Shown here: positions 5,420 through 6,314 of the stretch, piece after piece | How positions within the stretch are numbered: position 1 is the stretch's first letter | Layout: the number at the start of each line of letters is the position of its first letter | Assembly: GCA_003601535.1 (NCBI GenBank) | Contig: PIXW01000184.1 | Span: forward strand, 1-6,314 | DNA: 6,314 nucleotides | Direction: 5' to 3' | Source: ANME-2 cluster archaeon | GTDB lineage: Archaea; Halobacteriota; Methanosarcinia; Methanosarcinales; Methanogasteraceae | Program-made: the position numbers and the translations under genes | The notes under the pieces: generated by a model | Databases searched by the model: none | Told to the model about the DNA's origin: nothing | Seen by the model: the letters and a program-made list of their open reading frames with translations, nothing else

Positions 5420-5470
5420 TAAAACCACCATCCGATGTCGATTGTACCGTGCAAATAAGTCACCAAAACG

Positions 5471-5477
5471 CTTATTA
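5471..5477 (+). promoter_or_regulatory. Candidate TATA box of the MTH865-like gene
   Basis: CTTATTA preceded by the purine-rich CAAAACG (possible BRE). A start about 26 nt downstream would be near 5500, leaving a 15-nt leader that just contains the ribosome site GGTGAT. Spacing is the main support. Confidence 0.4.
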
Positions 5478-5514
5478 CGGATCGGATAATTGAGTACCCC
5501 GAAAGGTGATCAAA

Positions 5515-5811
5515 ATGGCTGAAGAACATAAACTTGCACATGAGGAACCAACGCAGGGAGCAATTGGCGAGATCGAGGAACTCAAGATCGAGATCGTTGA
5601 AATGCTGAAAGACGCGGCAGTCAAGTTCCCTGTGAAAGACAAGAACGAGCTAAAGAATCTCTTCCCGCCTGGAACCATGATGGCATGCAGGGTCGGCGGC
5701 AAAGAGACGCACTTTGATGAACTCGCAGAGACGCTAACGCCTGATGACTTTCCACTCGAAGATGCATCGGCGGTTGCGTCAAAGATACTATCCAGATGCT
5801 CCATAACGTAA
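5515..5811 (+). CDS. MTH865-like family protein
   Basis: 98 residues from ATG 5515, with GGTGAT 6 nt upstream; an in-frame GTG at 5506 lies within that site and is rejected. The second half matches the MTH865 family of methanogens as I recall it: KFPVKDKNELKNLFPPGT (helix, then turn), a CRVGGKE strand at about residues 60-66, then AETLTPDDFPLEDASAVA (about 73-90), parallel to the LTADDFPF segment of MTH865. Compared with that protein, this one has an N-terminal extension of about 20 mostly acidic residues (EEHKLAHEEPTQGAIGEIEE). The family has a small, EF-hand-like helical fold and no known function. Two Cys are present (residues 59 and 95). It is divergent from the redox operon and 54 nt before a flavodoxin, so a redox-linked role is conceivable but unproven. 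Confidence 0.8.
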   Translation: MAEEHKLAHEEPTQGAIGEIEELKIEIVEMLKDAAVKFPVKDKNELKNLFPPGTMMACRVGGKETHFDELAETLTPDDFPLEDASAVASKILSRCSIT

Positions 5812-5865
5812 GTGTGGGGCATCTCTAATTTTTTAGGGGCAAAGGGGGCAGGAGGGGCGAGCACC

Positions 5866-6145
5866 ATGACCGACTCAAAACCAAAACTCGTAATCGTCTA
5901 CGGGACAGGGACGAACAATACCAGAGCTGTTGCAGAAGGATGTCGATCTGGAAGGATTGGTCTGCGCAACCTTCGGAGCTTATGGGCACAGTGGAGAAGC
6001 TCCCAAGACGCTCAAGCGGGTGCTAAAAGACTGCAACATGGAGCAGATGGAGGTTCTGCGGATCCTTGGAAAACCATCAGGTCCCGCACTGGACGAATGC
6101 CGGGAGTATGGTGCGGAGATCGCCAGAAATATGCTTGAGAAATAA
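5866..6145 (+). pseudogene. Second flavodoxin-like gene with internal out-of-frame deletion
   Basis: Starts at ATG 5866, with GGAGG about 12 nt upstream. The first residues are MTDSKPKLVIVYGTGTNNT, holding the FMN phosphate loop GTGTNNT, then RAVAEG. At about 5932-5940 the coding sense jumps to the +1-shifted frame, which continues from 5930 as DVDLEGLVCATFGAYGHSGEA, then LKRVLKDCNMEQ and a proper C-terminus EIARNMLEK ending at TAA 6145. The middle of the fold, about 60-65 residues including the strand and loop that bind the flavin ring, is missing. Total coding remnant is about 93 residues against roughly 150 for the family. The junction sequence GCAGAAGGA could fit either side, suggesting a deletion between short repeats. 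No working flavodoxin can result. It lies 54 nt after the MTH865-like gene. Confidence 0.8.
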
Positions 6146-6149
6146 TACT

Positions 6150-6157
6150 ATTTATAT
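6150..6157 (+). promoter_or_regulatory. TATA box after the broken flavodoxin
   Basis: ATTTATATAATT is a near-ideal archaeal TATA element. Transcription start 24-27 nt downstream would fall close to ATG 6179, implying a leaderless or nearly leaderless message, although GGGGGAT also precedes that ATG. Confidence 0.55.
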
Positions 6158-6178
6158 AATTGATATGGGGGATGAAAA

Positions 6179-6244
6179 ATGCAAAAAGTGATCTATGAAG
6201 AGAAATTGAAGATGGGTCTTAGTAACCGCGCACGAATAACCTGA
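6179..6244 (+). CDS. 21-aa ORF of unknown nature
   Basis: ATG at 6179, GGGGGAT 5 nt upstream and a good TATA box about 25 nt upstream. It reads MQKVIYEEKLKM then GLSNRARIT and a TGA. I do not recognise it. The start signals are strong for so short a frame, so it may be a small peptide, a regulatory leader ORF, or the head of a gene lost to deletion like its neighbours. The product shows a basic, helix-prone composition with no Cys. Confidence 0.3.
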   Translation: MQKVIYEEKLKMGLSNRARIT

Positions 6245-6247
6245 ACA

Positions 6248-6254
6248 TTTAATA
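6248..6254 (+). promoter_or_regulatory. TATA-like box before the right-edge gene
   Basis: ATTTAATAGG lies 25-30 nt before ATG 6278, the spacing expected if transcription begins at the start codon. No Shine-Dalgarno site is seen between it and the ATG, which supports a leaderless transcript. Confidence 0.45.
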
Positions 6255-6277
6255 GGTTCTGTGACCCTAGTATTATT

Positions 6278-6314
6278 ATGGTAAACATAGAAACCATCAG
6301 AAGTAAATACGAAC
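6278..6314 (+). CDS. Start of an unidentified gene, cut by the window edge
   Basis: Twelve codons, MVNIETIRSKYE, then the window ends. Support is the well-placed TATA-like box and the open frame; too little is visible to name a family. No ribosome site is present, consistent with leaderless translation. Confidence 0.45.
   Translation, partial: MVNIETIRSKYE

Noticed and set aside
5825..5835. T6 run after the MTH865-like gene as a terminator
   Set aside because: A single short T run without supporting structure, and the flavodoxin follows within 40 nt, so co-transcription is as likely.
5475..5867. Minus-strand 130-codon open frame, Ser-rich
   Set aside because: It is opposite the MTH865-like gene; the Ser-rich composition is a reverse-complement artefact, and it would cross the plus-strand promoter.
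1..6314. CRISPR array, tRNA, rRNA or insertion sequence
   Set aside because: No regularly spaced repeats, no cloverleaf-like segment, no transposase and no terminal inverted repeats were found on either strand by reading.

Overview
The window looks like chromosomal DNA of a strictly anaerobic euryarchaeon, most likely a methanogen or methanogen-related (ANME-type) lineage. Reasons: an MTH865-family gene (known mainly from methanogens), an archaeal-type peroxiredoxin with its C-terminal Cys pair, A/T-rich TATA-like boxes placed about 25 nt before starts, strong GGAGGT ribosome sites, and a full oxygen-defence set built on rubredoxin, rubrerythrin and superoxide reductase with no catalase or superoxide dismutase. 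This lineage call is inference.

Layout. Positions 1-661 (minus) hold a wrecked SNF2/DEAD-type helicase: its N-terminal part through Walker A is followed by a frame switch into a different stretch of coding-like sequence, and the rest of the ATPase is missing. Positions 806-5236 (minus) form one tight gene train of eleven genes with gaps of 4-32 nt. In transcription order these are: flavodoxin (broken), split-barrel FMN protein, rubrerythrin, stand-alone desulforedoxin, rubredoxin, superoxide reductase with an extra Cys4 tail, 51-aa mini-rubredoxin, AhpD/CMD-like protein, peroxiredoxin, 36-aa mini-rubredoxin, and SufC-like ATPase. Positions 5237-5514 are a divergent regulatory region with TATA-like boxes, a repeated 8-mer 22 bp apart and an 8-bp inverted repeat. 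On the plus strand follow an MTH865-like gene (5515-5811), a second flavodoxin with a large internal deletion (5866-6145), a 21-codon ORF, and the first codons of a gene that leaves the right edge (6278).

How the genes fit together. The operon reads as a superoxide/peroxide reduction pathway. Superoxide reductase makes H2O2; rubrerythrin and peroxiredoxin reduce peroxides; flavodoxin, the FMN protein and several small FeS4 proteins can supply electrons; SufC could serve Fe-S cluster repair. Six Cys4 (rubredoxin/desulforedoxin-type) metal sites are encoded in about 2.8 kb. Desulforedoxin and superoxide reductase, fused in classical desulfoferrodoxin, are here separate genes with a rubredoxin between them.

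Four of the small genes (36, 38, 51 and 53 aa) were identified by direct translation with a Shine-Dalgarno site in front of each. The most unusual points are the FeS4-protein density, the split desulfoferrodoxin, and three damaged genes (helicase and both flavodoxins). Two of the damaged genes look like out-of-frame internal deletions, so the damage could be either real decay or an assembly problem.
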